A stretch of DNA of 64,000 nt from Tubulanus polymorphus. Its lineage: Eukaryota; Nemertea; Palaeonemertea; Tubulaniformes; Tubulanidae. The stretch is taken from contig NC_134029.1 of NCBI RefSeq assembly GCF_964204645.1, forward strand, positions 18,742,450-18,806,449, written 5' to 3'. Position 1 is the first letter of the stretch; each line of letters opens with the position of its first letter. Below are positions 42,186 to 54,722 of this stretch, one piece after another. The notes beneath the pieces are model-generated. The model was given only the letters and a program-made list of their open reading frames with translations. It was not told the origin of the DNA and did not search any database. The position numbers and the translations under genes are program-made.

Positions 42186-45100
42186 TTTCCCTGTATCGTG
42201 CGCTACAAACCTAATCTTTGTGAATTTAGTAGTAATGGAGAATTGGGTATGTTTGGCCCTGGAAAAGGTACGGAAAATCAAATACTGCTAATAGCATTAA
42301 CTTTGGAAAGATTTTCTTGCTTGGTTGACAGAACTAGTGGCCATTCTGTCAGTATACTGGAACTTACTGTAGGTCCCTCAGGCTCACGAAAAAGTTTGGT
42401 TAGGCCTACTTTTGGTAACTACATGTTTTCAGCGAGGACAAAAATTCAAACTTTATCACGAAACTGAACCCTTGTGTATAAAATCTGGCTCTAATTCAGC
42501 ATATGCTCAATAAATATGACAGTGATTGTTTTGGCGTTCCAAGTGATGGTCATTTGTATGCAGGAGCAGCAAGCATTCACAGCTTAAATCTACTACTAAT
42601 CAAATTGAAACCAGATGATCATTTCTGATGCGATGAAGCCTTAAAAGCATTTGCGATATCACATTAATCGAATTTAAAGAATTTTCTGAGAATCACTGGC
42701 TGTTGTCTTCGGCGCTCTGATTAGATTACTGACTCGTCTGTGATGAACGATATTAAGTGCCTGTTGAGAAGTGTTTCTTTTTTTTCTACTTGTACAAATT
42801 ATATTCAAACGTCAGTCATAGCAGACGCCATGTTTGTCAGTCTGCAGTGCTTTACCTATTAATGATATAGGGTGGTGGATGAGGTTTAATTATTATCTGA
42901 ACAAAGCTATCTCGCGGGTTTGAGGTTCACAATATAATCTTTCAGTTTAACTGTGGTATATTGGATATTGTAACCGAAAAAAAAGTTTTATTTATCTATT
43001 TGTGTTGAATTAAATGATGAATGTAATATATTGAAAACAGAGATAAATATTTGTAATGGTGTTTGTATCGTTTTTATTACTAAAAGTAAGGAAAAATCCC
43101 AACTGGTTACAACCAGTATTTAAATTTGACCAGAATTTTTCTCTTAGTTTGTACATTCCAGGAAGAACTGTACTATTTTGATTATTCTTATTTGTAAGTA
43201 CAGAGATTTTTTTTACGAAAGTTCAAAATCGGAACTTGGAGATGCAATGTAAATGTTTTGCCCAGAATCTGTCAAAATGTTTGTATTTCTGATCATTGAA
43301 TAAAATCTAAATTTCTTGAACAATTTTCGTAGTTAGTCAATGACTTGCTTGCAAGAGGTAGTCTGGTTTCTCCTCATGAGTACATGTAGTTGGACACCTT
43401 GTTGGTGTTGGTTTGGTAGAACGAGTCAACATGCATTCCTATCATCTCAATAGAATGGAACCTTCAAATCAATGCCCGCACCAAAAATCAGTTTTATGAA
43501 ATGCATGTACTTCATGAACAGTTTTCCAATTGAGCCACAAAACTGGTTCACATGGTCATGACATTACAAAAAGAATGGCACATCAAGTTGATTGTGACTG
43601 TCCATGAGGATTGACTGGAAATTCCAATCATGATACAACAGTGCTAACTCATGCCGGTCACCACTGCCTTCAGGAAGTCATAGATATACAGTCAAGCCCA
43701 CTTAAAGTTGAATTTTTAAACCAATTTTCTGCAGAAGCCAGTTTCGATTGTCTCCACACTTGCTATTTAAATTGTGCTCCCCGAGTCTGATTTTCACTAG
43801 TCAGAAAAAAATCCCAAAACATTCTAGAAAGATCTGATTTAAACTTTACCGTAGTTACTATACCATTAGTATGAGTACAGATCGTTTCTTAAACCAGACC
43901 CTTTGATAATGTTCCATTACTCCGAAAGAAGTGTAAGAAGCCAATTTTTCTGAGATTGCAGGCGTTTTGAATGCAGCTCCCACAGAGTGTGACAAACCCC
44001 TAGGGTGACTGAACACTAACAAATTTCTACTTGTGCAATACTGACCCGAGTGATTGAAGACAGAATCAACAGGATACCGTACATAATCGATTCTTTGTAT
44101 ATTCAGCTATAAATCAATTATGTATCTATTCAACCTTTTTCCAATCGCTTGTGGTCAGCTTTGCGCAAGTAGAAATCTGTTAGTGTTTAGTCATAATCTG
44201 TTTCTCCCTACATGTTCATGACGCATCGATTATTTTTGTGGATGGCCTTCAAATGCCCCCTCAGCAATCTCAATAAAATTTGCCTTCATATTCTATATCG
44301 ACCTCAACTGAAGTTATGGGCCATTTTCCGAGGGTCTGGTTTCTTACGAAACACTCTGTAGTGTCCTATGAATCTATACGCGCAAGAAACATTTGACGGT
44401 TTATGAAAAAGATTTATTCCAACGTTGTGAACATCGTCATCATCCAGACATGTGTAAGATCAATATTAACACAATTAATTCCAGTCTGGTTGAGACATAT
44501 ACTCATATACAAATAAATCAATATTAAATGTAAATCGCTTGGATGGAACCCAACACACACACCATACGTCGGCAGATATATATCTATATCAATCAAAATT
44601 TCTTCCACATTCCCTATCAGTCTAAAGAGTGTAATCGACACCAGATTTGTGATTCGAGCTTCTTATTTTCAAATCTTATTAACAGCTTTTTAAGAGAACA
44701 GGATGCAATTTTTTCCAGTCCTCGTCCTTTGCCTAATAAAAATTTTACGTGACAACTCATAACCTAATACATACTATGTATACATATTAAGAAGACCCAC
44801 ACAGTTCAAAAATCATTTATACAAACGGATTATACGAAAAAAAAACCTTCAAAACTAAATTCTTTTTTTTTCAAAAGCGTACAAGTAACCATACACGAGA
44901 TAACATACATTCTTTCTAAAAGGAAGCACCGAAAACATCCGAACATAAGCAAATTTGAGCCTATAACAGATTAAGTGATTAAAATAAGGCGGCTATTCCT
45001 TAAAACGCGTAGTAGTAGAACAGGGTAATCAAAACATCGGCTAGATCGCCTTTCCAACTTGATACGAGCAATCATATGAAAATCATAGAAAAATAAAATT

Positions 45101-45722
45101 CAATTTTTGCTCCCTTAACAGACTGAAATAGGTGATAATTTCGGAGGCAATTCAAAATTCAGTCAGAAACATGTTGTAATACACACGTACAAGAAAAAGC
45201 AAATATCGTCGTTCTGTTGTGACAAAAAATTGTGTATTTCTAATTGGAATGAGCTACTGGCATCATGGCACTTTCCTTTCCAAGAAAGGTGATGCCTTGA
45301 AAATATTCCGACAACCCATATTCTGAACACACCATATTCTGAGAATAACTACATATTACCCGACTTGATTTCTCACAATTGCGAAACAAACAGGTAATTA
45401 CTCGGTGAAAAGAAAGCATTACTCATTCATTATAATCTGAAATCATCCAAAAATTGATTGGTCAATAAATTATAATCAAGCTAGATATGGCCCGCCGCCC
45501 TTCTTCTAAAATTGATTCTTATTGCAGAGAAAATATATACACACAAGTAGTGTTTTTCTGTAATTCGAAAAAAAAATTGGAGCTCGAGGAGAGGTGTACT
45601 ATTGTTCATATCCATCGCACCATCCTTCGCTACGGGCCTAATCGACGTTCATCTCACGCGTATTGAGGGTCCTTTTCTGAATTCAACGATAAACAGTCAC
45701 GAAAAATCGATCGTCGTCGAGT
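42186..45722. other. Gene-free stretch between convergent genes
   Basis: AT-rich, no supported exon. It probably holds the 3' UTRs of the FAM174-like gene (plus) and UPF2 (minus): AATAAA on plus near 43298 and TTTATT (AATAAA on minus) near 44411. No repeat family recognised. Confidence 0.5.
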
Positions 45723-48700
45723 TCAAAACTTTTTCGATCCAAAAATTGCGTCGGCATCGGGCGCGCCTTTCGGGTGTTGGAATTTCAAACGGCGTTCCCG
45801 GTTCAGGTTTACGGGCGGCGGTCGATTCATTCCGGCGAGCATCTCCTGGTAGTCCTCCTCTTCTTGGCGTTCGTGTATGTCGAGAACGACGCGTTTCAAA
45901 CGATTCTTCTCGTCGCGTTCAGCCTGCTCGCGTTCGATGAACTTCGTCGCGAACGTCGCTGACACGGGCACGTTCACCGGCACGAACTGTGGCTTGTTGC
46001 CTTTCTTCATCATCAATGTGAAGTTGATCGAGTTCATCGTCGTCACGACCGCCGATGCCGGCGCGTCGTCCGCCGCGTCGTCGGGCGGCTGCAATATTCC
46101 CGACGCGTCTGAATCGTTGTTCGCGCCGTACAATTCGGCGGCCATCGTCGACGTGATGACGCCGCGCTTTTTCGCCTTGTTGCACCCCTTCAGGTGCATC
46201 GGCATCGCGATGTCGACCGGCGGCGCTTTCATCGCCTCTTGCGCGCGCGCTTGCAAACTGTCGATCATCATCTTGTCGAACGCCGACATGAAGTCGTCGT
46301 CTTCCGTGCACTTCATGTGCTTCGGCCCGCCGGTCAACACGTGACAACGATCGTCGTTATTGTCTTCCCCGGCCGACAGGTAATCATCGTCTACCCCCTC
46401 GTCGTCGCCGTGTTCGTCTTCAGCTGTCAAACGCTGCTCAGTCAGCGATAAACTCCCACTCCGCTCCTCCGTGCTTTCCTGCGTGCTGCCCTCGTCATCA
46501 GACGCAGTCGCCGCCGATGAACGAGGTTCGCCGATCTCGTCGGCTTCGTCGGTCTCTTCGATCGGCGCGAGATTACCGTCGTCCGAAAATGACAATCGCT
46601 CCGGCAGGGCCTCGTCGAGTTTCGACTTGAATTCGTTTTCGATTTTGCCGACGGCTTCGTTCGCCTCGTCGAGCGTTTCGAACAACGCGATCTTCGCGCG
46701 GATCGCCTCCAGCGAGTCTTTCACCATGTTGTCGACGTCCATCGGGAACGGTCGCTGATCGGTCCAGATGGCGCGCGAACGTTTGTACAAATAGTAACGC
46801 TGAAAATACGTCAGGAAATAGTCGAGTTTCTTCCTGCTGCTGCCGCGGTCGAAGAACTGTCCGCACGTGTCCAACAACACGCACACGAGCCGTATACGGA
46901 ATAGATGTTCGGGCTGATCGAGCGGGGACGGCACGCTTTCGTCGAGCGATACGCCGAACGTGATGAATGAGTACAACGTTTTAAAAACGACCGCGGATTC
47001 GACCATGCGATAGTTGTACAGTTCGCCGAGGTACTTCGCCGTGCTCACGCGACGCTGGTTGAACTTCGGCGCATTGATCTCCATGCCGACGCGCACGTCT
47101 TCGAGAACGCCGTCGACGACGAGCACGGCGATGTTCTCGTGAAACGGCGCAAGACCGGCGAGCAGATTCGCGAGGCAGTGAACATTGTTGAAGCGCACAT
47201 TCCACACCGCCGTCAAACACTTCGCCGCATAGTTGCGCAAGTCGTCGTCGTCCCAGTCGAGTTTACGCATCTGCCGCAACATCTTCTCGACCGTGTGCTT
47301 CGTCAAGTCGTCGTAGAGGATTTTGCGGATGTACTCGTGCATCGGTGGTCGCTCCTTTTTCGTCGTCTGCACGGTGTCCGGCGGGTTGCAGTAGTAGTAC
47401 GCGTTTTCGATCATCGCCGTGTAGCGACTGTCGAGGTGCAACGCCGCTTTCTTGCGCACCATCACATCGAGGTAGACTTTCGTGCGTTGATGCGAATCGG
47501 CGCTGCGATAGAGAAACCGGCCGCACGTGTCGAGCAACGAACACGCCATCTCGATGTTGTGGTGGCTGAAATCGTACATGAGCATGCGCAGGAAGTGCAA
47601 TGCGTCCGATTTCGGAAACATGTTGAACTTGACGAGTTCGCCGATGAATCGCACCGTCTTCAACTTCGACTCGATGTTTATCTGGTCCTTTTTGCGTACG
47701 TGCCATCGGAAGTCGCTGCTGAGCAACTGCGCGAGTTCTTGCGACACGTCGGGCATGCACGGGTACAGAATCGCGACTAACCGCGAGTAGAACGGCAACA
47801 GGTCGTAACGCGTGCGCTGCACGGTAAACAAAACGCGCACGAGTTTCTTGCGATTCGCCTTCGTGTTCAGGTTCATGCAGAAATCGATCGCCGCCTTGTC
47901 GATCAGTTCGCGATTGACGCAATTCGGCAGCGATTGAATGAACGCTTCGAAAATCAACTTCATACAACCGCTCGTGTCGTCGTCGTCGATATCGGCTTCG
48001 ACCTCGACGTTCACCGGTTCCGGTTCGTCTTTTTTGCTACCCTCCAATTCCATCTCTTTTTCGATTTCTTTTTCGACGTCTTCGACGTTCAGGCTTTCGT
48101 CTTCGACCGTTGTCGTCACTCCGCCGCCGTCGCCCGTCGCAACCTTATCCGACGTAGTCTGTTCGCTATCCCTGTACAGTATCCCCGGAACCATCGCTTT
48201 CAAATCGGGAAACGTTATGTAAAACGCCTTCGTTTCTTCGTCCTCGAAAAGTTCGACGTCCGCATCGAACGGATATTCGGCGATCTTGTCGCCGAACGCG
48301 TCCAAACCGAGCCCGTCGTTTTCGGCGTTCTCTTCTTCGGCGAACTCCGGCAAATCCTCGTCGAGTATGTCGGCGAATTGCGCGGCGTTCGATTGCAATT
48401 TCTGCCACGCCGACTGCGCCGCTTCGAACTTCTCTTTACGTTCCGTAGTCAATTCCCCTTTCATATGCAGCGTTTTGCGATTCTGACGCTCCATGTTCTT
48501 CAGGTTTTTGTGCTCGGCGACGAGGTGTTTCGACAACGACACGTAGTAATCTTTGATCAGATTGCGACACGCTTTTTGCCGATCGGCGACGAGGACCTGA
48601 CTGCGCGGCACCGGCGTCGCAAACTTCTCCGACAACATGCGAATCTTCCGCGCCAAAAGTCCGGCCCAATCGTCGCCGCAGTGTCGACAGAAACTGAGAA

Positions 48701-49334
48701 TAATCGTCAGATTGTTGTGCTCTTCTTTGTCGGTGTTGATCAGCAAGCTGAGCTGCGTCGACAACACCGGCAATCCGACTTTCTCCGAGAACACGCGAAC
48801 GGCGACGAGGTCAGCGAAAAATCGCAAATCGACGCGTAGCTTACTGGCGTTGATCGCCTTCTCCTCTTTCTTCGACGGCAGAACCTTCAACCAATTCTCC
48901 AACAACGCCGGCGAAAACTCGACGTACCGCTGGTGGAGCAGGCTGCAAATATAGACAGCGCAGCCGACGTCGGTCATCTTCAACTTCGCCTCGGTGATTG
49001 CCGATGCCACCTCGCCGATGTACTTCGTCAAATTCAACGCGTTGAAATCGTTCACCAACGTTTCGCGTTGCGCTTCGCTCAGCGAGTGCACTTTCTTCAC
49101 GAACGCGCGGTTCTTCTTCAAACTCGAATCGAGCTTGCCGAAAAACGACTCCGAATCGGGTCGATTCTCGGCGGCGTTTGAATTTTTCGCGCGTAGCTCC
49201 GCTTTCAGTTTAATCTTCTCTTCGACGTCTTTGATATACGCGATTAACGTTTCTTTCTCCTCCTTTTCGATCAGTTCGATGTTCTTCCCCTCGGAGCCAT
49301 CATCCGGTTGTTTAACTTCTTCGTTTTTCTCCAT
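45723..49334 (-). CDS. UPF2: UPF2, nonsense-mediated decay factor, single exon
   Basis: 1203 residues without an intron. An N-terminal acidic/charged segment is followed by MIF4G domain 1 (SSLKKNRAFVKKVHSL, SFCRHCGDDWAG), MIF4G 2 (NCVNRELIDKAAIDFCMN, LLPFYSRLVAILYPCM), MIF4G 3 (YNYRMVESAVVFKTLYSF, CGQFFDRGSSRKKLDYF), an acidic tract (about 900-990) and a UPF1-binding C-terminus (EDDDFMSAFDKMM ... ERRLKFQHPKGAPDADAIF). It bridges UPF1 and UPF3 on the exon-junction complex. Codons are GC-rich against AT-rich surroundings. The ATG is preceded in frame by TAA six bases upstream, so 49334 is a firm start. The lysine-rich N-terminal extension of vertebrate UPF2 is short here. The SAP30L stop codon is only 56 bp upstream. 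Confidence 0.97.
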   Translation of the reverse strand: MEKNEEVKQPDDGSEGKNIELIEKEEKETLIAYIKDVEEKIKLKAELRAKNSNAAENRPDSESFFGKLDSSLKKNRAFVKKVHSLSEAQRETLVNDFNALNLTKYIGEVASAITEAKLKMTDVGCAVYICSLLHQRYVEFSPALLENWLKVLPSKKEEKAINASKLRVDLRFFADLVAVRVFSEKVGLPVLSTQLSLLINTDKEEHNNLTIILSFCRHCGDDWAGLLARKIRMLSEKFATPVPRSQVLVADRQKACRNLIKDYYVSLSKHLVAEHKNLKNMERQNRKTLHMKGELTTERKEKFEAAQSAWQKLQSNAAQFADILDEDLPEFAEEENAENDGLGLDAFGDKIAEYPFDADVELFEDEETKAFYITFPDLKAMVPGILYRDSEQTTSDKVATGDGGGVTTTVEDESLNVEDVEKEIEKEMELEGSKKDEPEPVNVEVEADIDDDDTSGCMKLIFEAFIQSLPNCVNRELIDKAAIDFCMNLNTKANRKKLVRVLFTVQRTRYDLLPFYSRLVAILYPCMPDVSQELAQLLSSDFRWHVRKKDQINIESKLKTVRFIGELVKFNMFPKSDALHFLRMLMYDFSHHNIEMACSLLDTCGRFLYRSADSHQRTKVYLDVMVRKKAALHLDSRYTAMIENAYYYCNPPDTVQTTKKERPPMHEYIRKILYDDLTKHTVEKMLRQMRKLDWDDDDLRNYAAKCLTAVWNVRFNNVHCLANLLAGLAPFHENIAVLVVDGVLEDVRVGMEINAPKFNQRRVSTAKYLGELYNYRMVESAVVFKTLYSFITFGVSLDESVPSPLDQPEHLFRIRLVCVLLDTCGQFFDRGSSRKKLDYFLTYFQRYYLYKRSRAIWTDQRPFPMDVDNMVKDSLEAIRAKIALFETLDEANEAVGKIENEFKSKLDEALPERLSFSDDGNLAPIEETDEADEIGEPRSSAATASDDEGSTQESTEERSGSLSLTEQRLTAEDEHGDDEGVDDDYLSAGEDNNDDRCHVLTGGPKHMKCTEDDDFMSAFDKMMIDSLQARAQEAMKAPPVDIAMPMHLKGCNKAKKRGVITSTMAAELYGANNDSDASGILQPPDDAADDAPASAVVTTMNSINFTLMMKKGNKPQFVPVNVPVSATFATKFIEREQAERDEKNRLKRVVLDIHERQEEEDYQEMLAGMNRPPPVNLNRERRLKFQHPKGAPDADAIFGSKKF

Positions 49335-49390
49335 GTTTTAACTCTTTTCACCTTCTTTGATGGCAATTATAACTAATATTCACTCGCGTA

Positions 49391-51915
49391 CTAATTGAAC
49401 GATTCCACTGCCTGCTTTTGTTGGTCGAAACGACTCTTGTGATTTTTTGCCATGTAGATGAAATACGTCAGGGCTTCTTTCTCCACAACTGGGATCGTTT
49501 TGAAGTGTCTCGCAACAGTCTGAAATGACACAAACGTCACGATATTCAGATCGCATCAGAAAAGATCAAATCACAAGATTTAGGTTCGGAGGGGCGACCA
49601 TCCTTTCATTTTTACATCTACCTTCTGAAAATCTGCCACCCCTTATAAAATATCTTCTGCCCCTACCAAAGTGGATTCCAATATTCTATCAAAGCTCATA
49701 ATTGAGAGCGTAATGAGCTTACAAATTAAACTTAATTTTCTGCATTTTCGCGGATCGTTAAGTTTTGCTACTTCAGCGGCCACGATGCCATAAACTTAAC
49801 AATGAATACAGCCTCCTTAGAATTCTGTGCATATCAAATATTGAGTTGATATTGGTTAATTTTCAATGAATTAACACTAAGGACTGTGGAACCGAGTCCT
49901 ACGTTAATTCGGATTGGTTGAATTTCATAGACCAGATGAAGAATTTTATCAGTCCAAAATGCGGTGTTAACATAAACAACAGTACAATACAACCACACAC
50001 ACCATCATCGAAAACAGTGCATAGGCCCCTAGTAATCATATTATTTGTTTACACAAAATCTACGAGACTTATAAAGGTTCAGGGTTAGTTGTTCCAAAGT
50101 TTGTCGATATTGGATAAATACTCTTAATTACAATGCAGTTTCAACGGTTGCGCTATGTTAGTAAATCCACTGATAACTTAGACAAACTTTCGAGCATTTG
50201 GAATGATATTACTCAACAATGTCACGGTTTTTTGCAAGAAACATCAACAAAAATCAGAACTTACATCGGCTAATTGAGCTTTATTCAATCCAGGTCGCGT
50301 TTGTAATTTGTAGTAGCGCTTGTATCTTCTCAACGTGTTTACAGGCATTTGTAAGAAGTCAATCTGGAATCAATTCAATCATAGAAACAAATAAAAACAA
50401 ATAGAAATTATGGGAAAATGAGTGCAGGCCAATGTTTCAAATGAAGAGATTATTACACAAATCAGTTAAATTCAAATTTTCAAATTAAAGACTCAATTTT
50501 CAAACTTATTCCAATTTATCTATCATCTATTCGCAATTCAATTGAACTTGCCAAGTTCACGGTTTTAAACAGTACTATTTCTCGAAGCACGGTTTATACT
50601 TTTTGGTCATTCAACGATTTGATTAATTAATTAATAGAATCAGGATACTTCATACAATACATCGATTCAGTATCCTGATTAGATATGGCAAGAAAATGCA
50701 CCGCCATCATCAGGGGCCAGTTGTGTAGTCACGGCTTAGATAAACAGTCTCAGAACATCTTAGCTGATTCTAAAGATAATCAAATAAGTTAATATTCCAG
50801 ATAAGACCAGTCTATGGATTAAAGAAGTAGAACATTTTTGGACTTACGTCATGACTGTGCAACTGGCCCCAGGACTAATTAATTCAAGTTAAGTATAAGT
50901 ACCTCTAGTCTAAGCCTAATCAGTATTTCATATATAGTGCCCGCTTCAAAATTAAGAGTCTAAGGGCACCATACTGATGAGGCTAGGTAATAAGATAGCC
51001 TTAAGAGAGTAAGGTATAATGTCATTGACTGAAATATATTTGATTTTTAGGACTCTTCCAAATTCAAGAAGTTTGTCGAGTAATTTCACAAATTTAGAGG
51101 GAGATTCGAGATGTTCAATTCAGACCGAGTTTCCAAGCAGTAGTAAGACGACGAGGGCAGCTCGTTGGATTCATACCTCGGGTAGATCGTTGTCCCTGTC
51201 TGGTGTATCACGATCATCACCGCTATCTTTTCGTTTTCTTTTGGTTCGTACACTTTGAATCATCGTCTTGTGGTAATCACAAATGTAGATGTGGCGTACC
51301 TGCACACGAAATAACAAGTAGATTTATATTCACTTATATCCCAGGTATTAAAAACAGATAGGAAACATCCCACACCACTGAGGCAAGTGCCCTACTGTTC
51401 TGTGTTCTTCCCTACTGTTTAAATCCCTCAACCCACTTAGTGCTACACCGAGCATTATGAGGGACCATGTATTTACTTAGTTTGTACGCAAAAATCTGCC
51501 AATTTCTATGAAACCCCTCCCCTTATACGCAGCTGTACTTTTCGCTTTACCCTCACTCCCAGTATGTACGCAAGAATGATATGTTTGTATAAATTATTTG
51601 AGATTTTTTTTTAAATCATAAAGAATGCGATAGAGAATATAAAGAATCCTTAAATCGCGACACTTCATTTTTTTAAGTCGCCCATCCTAATTGTACGAGT
51701 TCCTCATTTCAAGGTTTGTATGAAAAAGACAATTTTAAAAAACGTACGTTTGTATCGATATTAAGCTTTAGTTTTCTCTGAAGTACGATCTTTTGGATAC
51801 GTTTGCTGTAACTGGCATTTCCGGCGAGACGAACGCAACGTGTACCGGACTCTAATAAACAGCAGATTTGATCTTGTGGTCCTCGGCTATCCTCTTCAGT
51901 ACTAACACCGTTCAT
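49391..51915 (-). CDS. SAP30L: SAP30L-like Sin3 corepressor subunit
   Basis: Four coding exons: 51748-51915 (ATG at 51915), 51177-51299, 50265-50363, 49391-49519 (stop TAG), giving about 173 residues. The start [16 protein letters not shown] resembles SAP30L. Atypical zinc finger [10 protein letters not shown]...YICDYH. Basic NLS-like [11 protein letters not shown], then the Sin3-interaction domain [20 protein letters not shown] and [20 protein letters not shown]. It is a histone deacetylase corepressor subunit that binds DNA and phosphoinositides in the family. No polyadenylation signal (AATAAA) lies in the 56 bp between its stop and UPF2. Confidence 0.95.
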
Positions 51916-53027
51916 ACCACCACCACAGCCACCTCAGCCTCTCCTGAAATACACAAACCCCAGCTGAACAGATCAAGCGAATAAGAGGCTAGCAAAAACG
52001 ATCTGTGTTTTTCGGACATGTCATATTAATCAAAGTAGAGAGGTACAGTAGCAGGGGCGGATTCAACCAAAGAAAAGTATGTTGGGAGCCTTCAGACATC
52101 CTCGGATGGGACCAATTTTTTTACAGGTAGGGGGGCCAACTGAAAATCTAGAGGGTAGCAACCCCCTAGATCCGCACCTGTGTAGTCTGTAGAATTGTGG
52201 TGAAGGCCAGTGGATTGGCTGCAGTAGGCCTAGGTCTAGCTAAAATAGGGGCTGTCAAATGTTAAAGCGCAGATCCACACCTTTTCATATGGTTCGATCA
52301 ATTTTATCAAAGATCACCGTTTCAGACTCAGAATATCATCAGGAATTCAGTGCAGTTGTTTATTTTATGATATCACCACTAGAGAATAGGTAGTTGCCCA
52401 GTTTTTGTCTCGAAATCGTCACGATTTTTCAACCGGATGCCATATTGGATTGAATGGTGAATCTGAAGTGGAGATCTGTCAAAAGTATTTGCTGAAACTA
52501 TGTTTTGTGATCCAATCAATTTGAGAAAGAAAAATAAAATTTTCTTATCAAGTTAAACAATTATAGGCCTATCAGACAATTTAGCTAGCATTAGAAACCC
52601 AAGTGACAGTTGACAGAAATTTGATCAACTTAATTGTACTGATAATCGACACATTGTTTCAGTAAGGATTCGTAAGAAGTCTGCATAAGAATAACGAAAT
52701 CCAAGATGGCATCCAGTTAAAAAATCGTGATGATCTTGAGATAAAAACCGCGCCAAAATTCGGATTTCTAGTGAAAATGACATGAAATAAATGATTACAT
52801 TGGATTCCTAGAAACATTCTGAGGCTGGAACAGTGATTTGTAACTCTTAATTTAGATTGTGTCAGTCACGAGAGGTGTGGATCTGTACTTTTACAGCTAT
52901 GGCGCTATAAATATAATTAGTTAAGTGGAACACTGTCTTATCGCCAGTCCTTTTTTCACTCAATGCTCTGCAAAAACTAGAGGCATTAACAATTAACAAC
53001 CTTTGTCACCGTTCCGTTTTCGTAACT
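51916..53027. other. Spacer upstream of SAP30L
   Basis: Probably holds the SAP30L promoter and 5' UTR. Contains a degraded MITE at 52050-52181 with CAGGGGCGGATTCAA and CCCTAGATCCGCACCTG ends, of the same family as 41929-42180. No ORF supported. Confidence 0.5.
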
Positions 53028-54381
53028 ACTGTCTGTCACACCTCCTCTCCGTGCGACGTTTTGGTCCGTAATTTCGTTAATAAACAGCTTATCTACCTTT
53101 ATTACGCATCAATTTGTTCAGTGAGGACTTTGCATTCAGAAATAAACAACATTTTTTACTAAAGTTGTATTTGTTTTCATTTATGAGCGATAGTTTACTC
53201 GGCATACGCTCGCGTAATGCTGAAAAATCCGCTCCGCGGACGCTCGGAAACATTACAGTGATGTCATCACCTGCTCATTAGGCCCGGAACTATAGCAGAA
53301 TCAGAGAGACTCAAAAGAAGACACGTTGACGCAATGGTTTCTATACTATAACTGAAGATACTTTATTTCCACTAACATACAGAATGGCGGGTTGCTGGGA
53401 CGCACATGTGGTCCTAATAAGCTACTCTAAACTGTGGCAGCGTGAGAACGCGGAGAGAATGAGGAGAGCGCGAGAATTATCGACAATTAGCATATCAAAA
53501 CACAGTAGGTGGCGCCACGTGATGGGCCATAAAAGCCGATTTTCAGAATTATGCGAGCATATGCTAGGTAAACTATCGCTGATAGATGAAAACACAAACA
53601 AATCTATGCCAGATCATGATTTATTTCTGAATGCAAATTCCCTACTGAACAAATTGATGCATAATATTTAGAGATAAACCGATTATTAACGAAATTACCA
53701 CAGGCACTTGAATATGGGCTTTGATAATGGATAAATATCAAATAATTCACCAGCGATACGTTGTTCCTACTTCGATAATCCGCCATGTTTTATAATAATT
53801 TACCCATGATGCAACGCGCGCCCGTCGTTTAACTATACTACACAGAAAGGCTGGAAACGATCCCATCTCCGTAGTGCTTAAATCTACCCGCAATTATCGG
53901 GACAGCCGAACACTGCCGATGATTGCCGAAGTACGTCCCAAGTGTCAATTTTAATCCTGAAATATAATGAGCGCCCATAATTTCAATTGTAGATGATTTT
54001 TTGGAAACATTGACACTGTTTTAGCTCCATTAAAGATTTGAACTGGCAACAAAATTGATTTTTGAAAATTTGTGATGCCTCTTCGGGATTGCTGTGACGT
54101 CATCAGTCCCGATATTTGCAGGTAGATTTAAGTATTACGGAGATAGGTGCGTTTCCAGCCTTTCTGTATAGTATAGTTAGACGAGGGATGCGCGTTGGAT
54201 CATGGGTAAAACATTTGCATCATGGATAATTAAGATGGCAACCCCGTTGGTGTTTTTATCGAAGATTACGATAAATCTTATCATTTTTAACACACCAACA
54301 AGGTCAAAGCCCATATTCAAGTGCCTGTGGAAATTACGGACCAAAACGTCGCACGGAGAGCAGGTGTGACAGACAGTAGTC
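53028..54381. mobile_element. Fold-back element, about 1.35 kb
   Basis: The outer left arm 53028-53075 (CTGTCTGTCACACCTCCTCT ... CGTTTTGGTCCGTAATTTC) is the inverse of 54332-54381. Inner arms 53690-53930 and 54105-54335 also mirror each other (CACAGGCACTTGAATATGGG / CCCATATTCAAGTGCCTGTG; AGAAAGGCTGGAAACG / CGTTTCCAGCCTTTCT). An extra roughly 610 bp (53077-53690) interrupts the left arm and holds the ORF at 53384-53671. No transposase recognised. Confidence 0.6.
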
Positions 54382-54563
54382 AACTAAGCCAAGGTGGGAA
54401 GTAACTGAACGCCCTTTTTGTTCAGTCGCAACGTATTTCAGTATCGGCCATTTTGGAATCAGGCTCAACAAAATACAACGACCGTGCTCAATTGTGTGGT
54501 AAATTTCCGGACCACAGTTCCGACTAACTGACATTAGGTTTCATCTATTTCGACTTACTATAA

Positions 54564-54719
54564 GGGGTCAATTCATTTATTACGTACGCAGGGGAGGGGT
54601 AAGTGCAATTGCGTACTGTAATGCTTAATGTATATGAAAAAATGGTCGATTTTGCGTACAGAGGGGGAGGGGGGTTGAAAAATTCAAATTTTATGCGTAC
54701 GTAATTAATGAATGATCCC
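54564..54719. mobile_element. Second GGGATCATTCATT-family MITE
   Basis: GGGGTCAATTCATTTATTAC at left and TTAATGAATGATCCC at right, with TAA on both sides (54561-54563, 54720-54722). The body matches 11039-11206, including AATGCTTAATGTATATGAAA. Confidence 0.7.
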
Positions 54720-54722
54720 TAA

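Noticed and set aside
42109-42291. ORFs overlapping the MITE at 41929-42180
   Set aside because: They run through the inverted ends of the MITE and have no domain.
45774-49341. Many long open frames on both strands in the UPF2 region
   Set aside because: Shadows of the GC-rich UPF2 coding frame; none has a recognisable domain.
53384-53671. 95-codon ORF in the fold-back element
   Set aside because: No domain, and it lies in repeat-derived sequence.
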